Shown here: piece by piece, positions 63,601-64,000 of the stretch | Layout of the letters: every line of letters starts with the position of its first letter | Numbering within the stretch: position 1 is the first letter of the stretch | Source: Streptomyces fulvorobeus | Lineage (GTDB): Bacteria; Actinomycetota; Actinomycetes; Streptomycetales; Streptomycetaceae | Direction of reading: 5' to 3' | DNA length: 64,000 nt | NCBI RefSeq assembly: GCF_013167895.1 | Contig: NZ_BLWC01000001.1 | Location: forward strand, 6,324,001 to 6,388,000 | Translations under genes and position numbers: made by a program | The notes under the pieces: generated by a model | Told to the model about the DNA's origin: nothing | Databases searched by the model: none | Seen by the model: the letters and a program-made list of their open reading frames with translations, nothing else

Positions 63601-64000
63601 CCGGGTCGAGGAACTGACCCTGGCGGCGCCGCTGGTCCTGCCCGAGCAGGGCGGTATCCAGGTCCAGCTGTGGATCGGCAATCCCGACGACTCGGGCCGT
63701 CGTACGGTCGACGTCTACTCCCGGCCCGAGGAGAGCGACGAGAACGCCTGGACCCGGCACGCCACCGGTGTACTGGCCGTCGACGAGCAGACCGCTGAGC
63801 ACGGCGCCGGATTCGACGCCACGCAGTGGCCCCCCGCCGGGGCTCTGCCGGTGGCCGTCGAGGGCATGTACGACCGGCTGGCCACGGACGGCTTCGCCTA
63901 CGGACCCGTCTTCCAGGGGCTGCGGGCCGCCTGGCGGCGTGACGGCGACGTCTACGCCGAGGTCGTGCTGCCCGAGGGCGGCGACGCAGGAGCGGACGCG
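60635..64000 (+). CDS. Modular type I polyketide synthase, 5' part (docking-KS-AT-DH...), runs off the window
   Basis: ATG 60635 opens 1122 codons without a stop. Residues 1-33 form an N-terminal docking coiled coil (MDNEQKLRDYLKLATADLRR). KS: active-site Cys195 (TVDTACSSSL), His330 (EAHGTGTT), His370 (SNISHTQAAAG). AT: Ser651 in GHSIGE and HAFH at 751-754, both diagnostic of malonyl-CoA. DH: catalytic His962 in HAVRGTTLLP (HxxxGxxxxP). A DH in the first module implies a double bond (or, with ER, full reduction). Not a loading module. The order after a GDP-mannose dehydratase matches amphI/nysI, the six-module polyene PKS. No disruption seen. Confidence 0.95.
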   Translation, partial: MDNEQKLRDYLKLATADLRRTRQRVNELESAAQEPIAIIGMTCRYPGGVSSPEDLWRLVEAGGNGISEFPTDRGWDTEALSESSTRSGGFLHDAPDFDADFFGISPREAVAMDPQQRVALESAWEAFERAGIDPTSVKGSQTGVFMGAMAQDYRVGPADGAEGFQLTGNTGSVLSGRISYTFGTVGPAVTVDTACSSSLVAVHLASQALRAGECTLALAGGVTVMSSPGTFIEMGRQGGLSADGRCRSFGDTADGTGWAEGVGILVLERLSDARRNGHEVLAVVRGTAVNQDGASNGLTAPNGPSQQEVIQQALINSRLSATEVDAVEAHGTGTTLGDPVEAQALLATYGQGRDEDRPLLLGSVKSNISHTQAAAGVAGVIKMVMAMRHGVLPRTLLADEPSSHVDWSQGAVRILDENRPWPETGAPRRAGVSSFGISGTNAHTIVEQAPPAPATENADAAAPEADTVADRGPVPLLVSGRTREALRAQAAALVAALESEPATNPLDIAYSLATTRAGFEHRAVLLAADRDTALAGLTALAEDRETAEQVRGAAQSEGKLAFLFTGQGSQRLGAGRELHAAFPVFAEALDAAFAALDPLLERPLREVLWGEDAEALNRTEYAQPALFAVEVALYRLVESWGVRPDYLTGHSIGEITAAHVAGVLSLGDAAVLVTARGRLMQALPAGGAMTAVQATEDEVAPLLAGREDTVSVAAVNGPRSLVLAGQAEAVADIAARLETEGRRTKRLAVSHAFHSPLMEPMLDEFRAVVSGLSLQAPLLPFVSNLTGEPATVAQITSADYWVDHVRRAVRFADGIGWLTDHGVTTFLELGPDSVLSAMTQDCLDAADADGHTALPTLRAGRPETDALTAALAGLHVRGAAVRWAEYFAGTGARRHDLPTYAFQRRRYWPKGGAQNQAADLRAAGLGAAHHPLLAAAVSLADSDGVLLTGRLALQSHPWLADHAVRGTTLLPGTAFLELAVRAGDEVGCDRVEELTLAAPLVLPEQGGIQVQLWIGNPDDSGRRTVDVYSRPEESDENAWTRHATGVLAVDEQTAEHGAGFDATQWPPAGALPVAVEGMYDRLATDGFAYGPVFQGLRAAWRRDGDVYAEVVLPEGGDAGADA

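Overview
The window looks like part of a linear Streptomyces chromosome (or a very close relative), in a subtelomeric arm. The reasons are very high GC with strong third-position GC, typical Streptomyces families (LAL regulator, ECF sigma/anti-sigma pair, SpoIIE phosphatase, DUF6153, DUF4396), and above all a telomere terminal-protein operon (hth-tap-tpg, 40.4-43.3 kb) found only in replicons with protein-capped linear ends. Two further broken tpg pieces (20.4 and 44.1 kb) and at least a dozen insertion-sequence remnants show repeated rearrangement of chromosome or linear-plasmid ends.

Layout. 0-1.3 kb: end of a sensor kinase and a UBP-type zinc finger. 1.9-6.0 kb: a large LuxR-type AAA regulator and an SDR-fold protein without catalytic residues. 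6.9-9.4 kb: a secreted small protein, a broken FabG-like SDR and IS5 scraps. 9.5-13.2 kb: an ECF sigma/anti-sigma pair, a secreted beta-propeller and a YcnI-like copper-domain protein in one operon. 13.2-15.1 kb: a graveyard of transposase pieces and a broken tyrosine recombinase. 15.4-17.8 kb: a MmyB-type regulator divergent from a quinone/NAD(P)H oxidoreductase. 17.8-20.7 kb: decayed ISAzo13 and IS5 copies next to a tpg fragment. 20.9-26 kb: a copper-flavoured island (CsoR, DUF305, DUF6153, DUF4396, CsoR-type operators) plus a methyltransferase/TetR pair with tandem operators.

27.7-33.5 kb: a tight four-gene leftward operon with a membrane-anchored TPR-CHAT (caspase-like) protein, a DUF6338-like membrane protein and two small partners, followed by a PD-(D/E)XK-type nuclease; this is the best candidate for an undescribed system. 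34-36.2 kb: a haloacetate-dehalogenase-like hydrolase and a damaged DUF6247/ParE-like toxin-antitoxin pair. 36.8-38.4 kb: an unusual fusion of a squalene/phytoene-synthase-like domain with a cis-prenyltransferase. 38.6-45.9 kb: IS5, the tap-tpg operon, an internally deleted IS256 and an intact ISL3 element. 46-53.5 kb: scattered hypothetical, truncated and chimeric genes.

53.85-64 kb: the edge of a type I modular polyketide cluster of the glycosylated polyene type (nystatin/amphotericin-like order): phosphopantetheinyl transferase, metallophosphoesterase and two half-size ABC exporters in one leftward operon, divergent from a GDP-mannose 4,6-dehydratase (first step to mycosamine) and the start of a giant PKS (docking helix, KS, malonyl-specific AT, DH; runs off the window).

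Many genes between 8 and 53 kb carry a single frameshift, most often looking like one missing base in a G/C run. Decayed accessory DNA and residual sequencing error are both possible, and several calls below depend on which is true.
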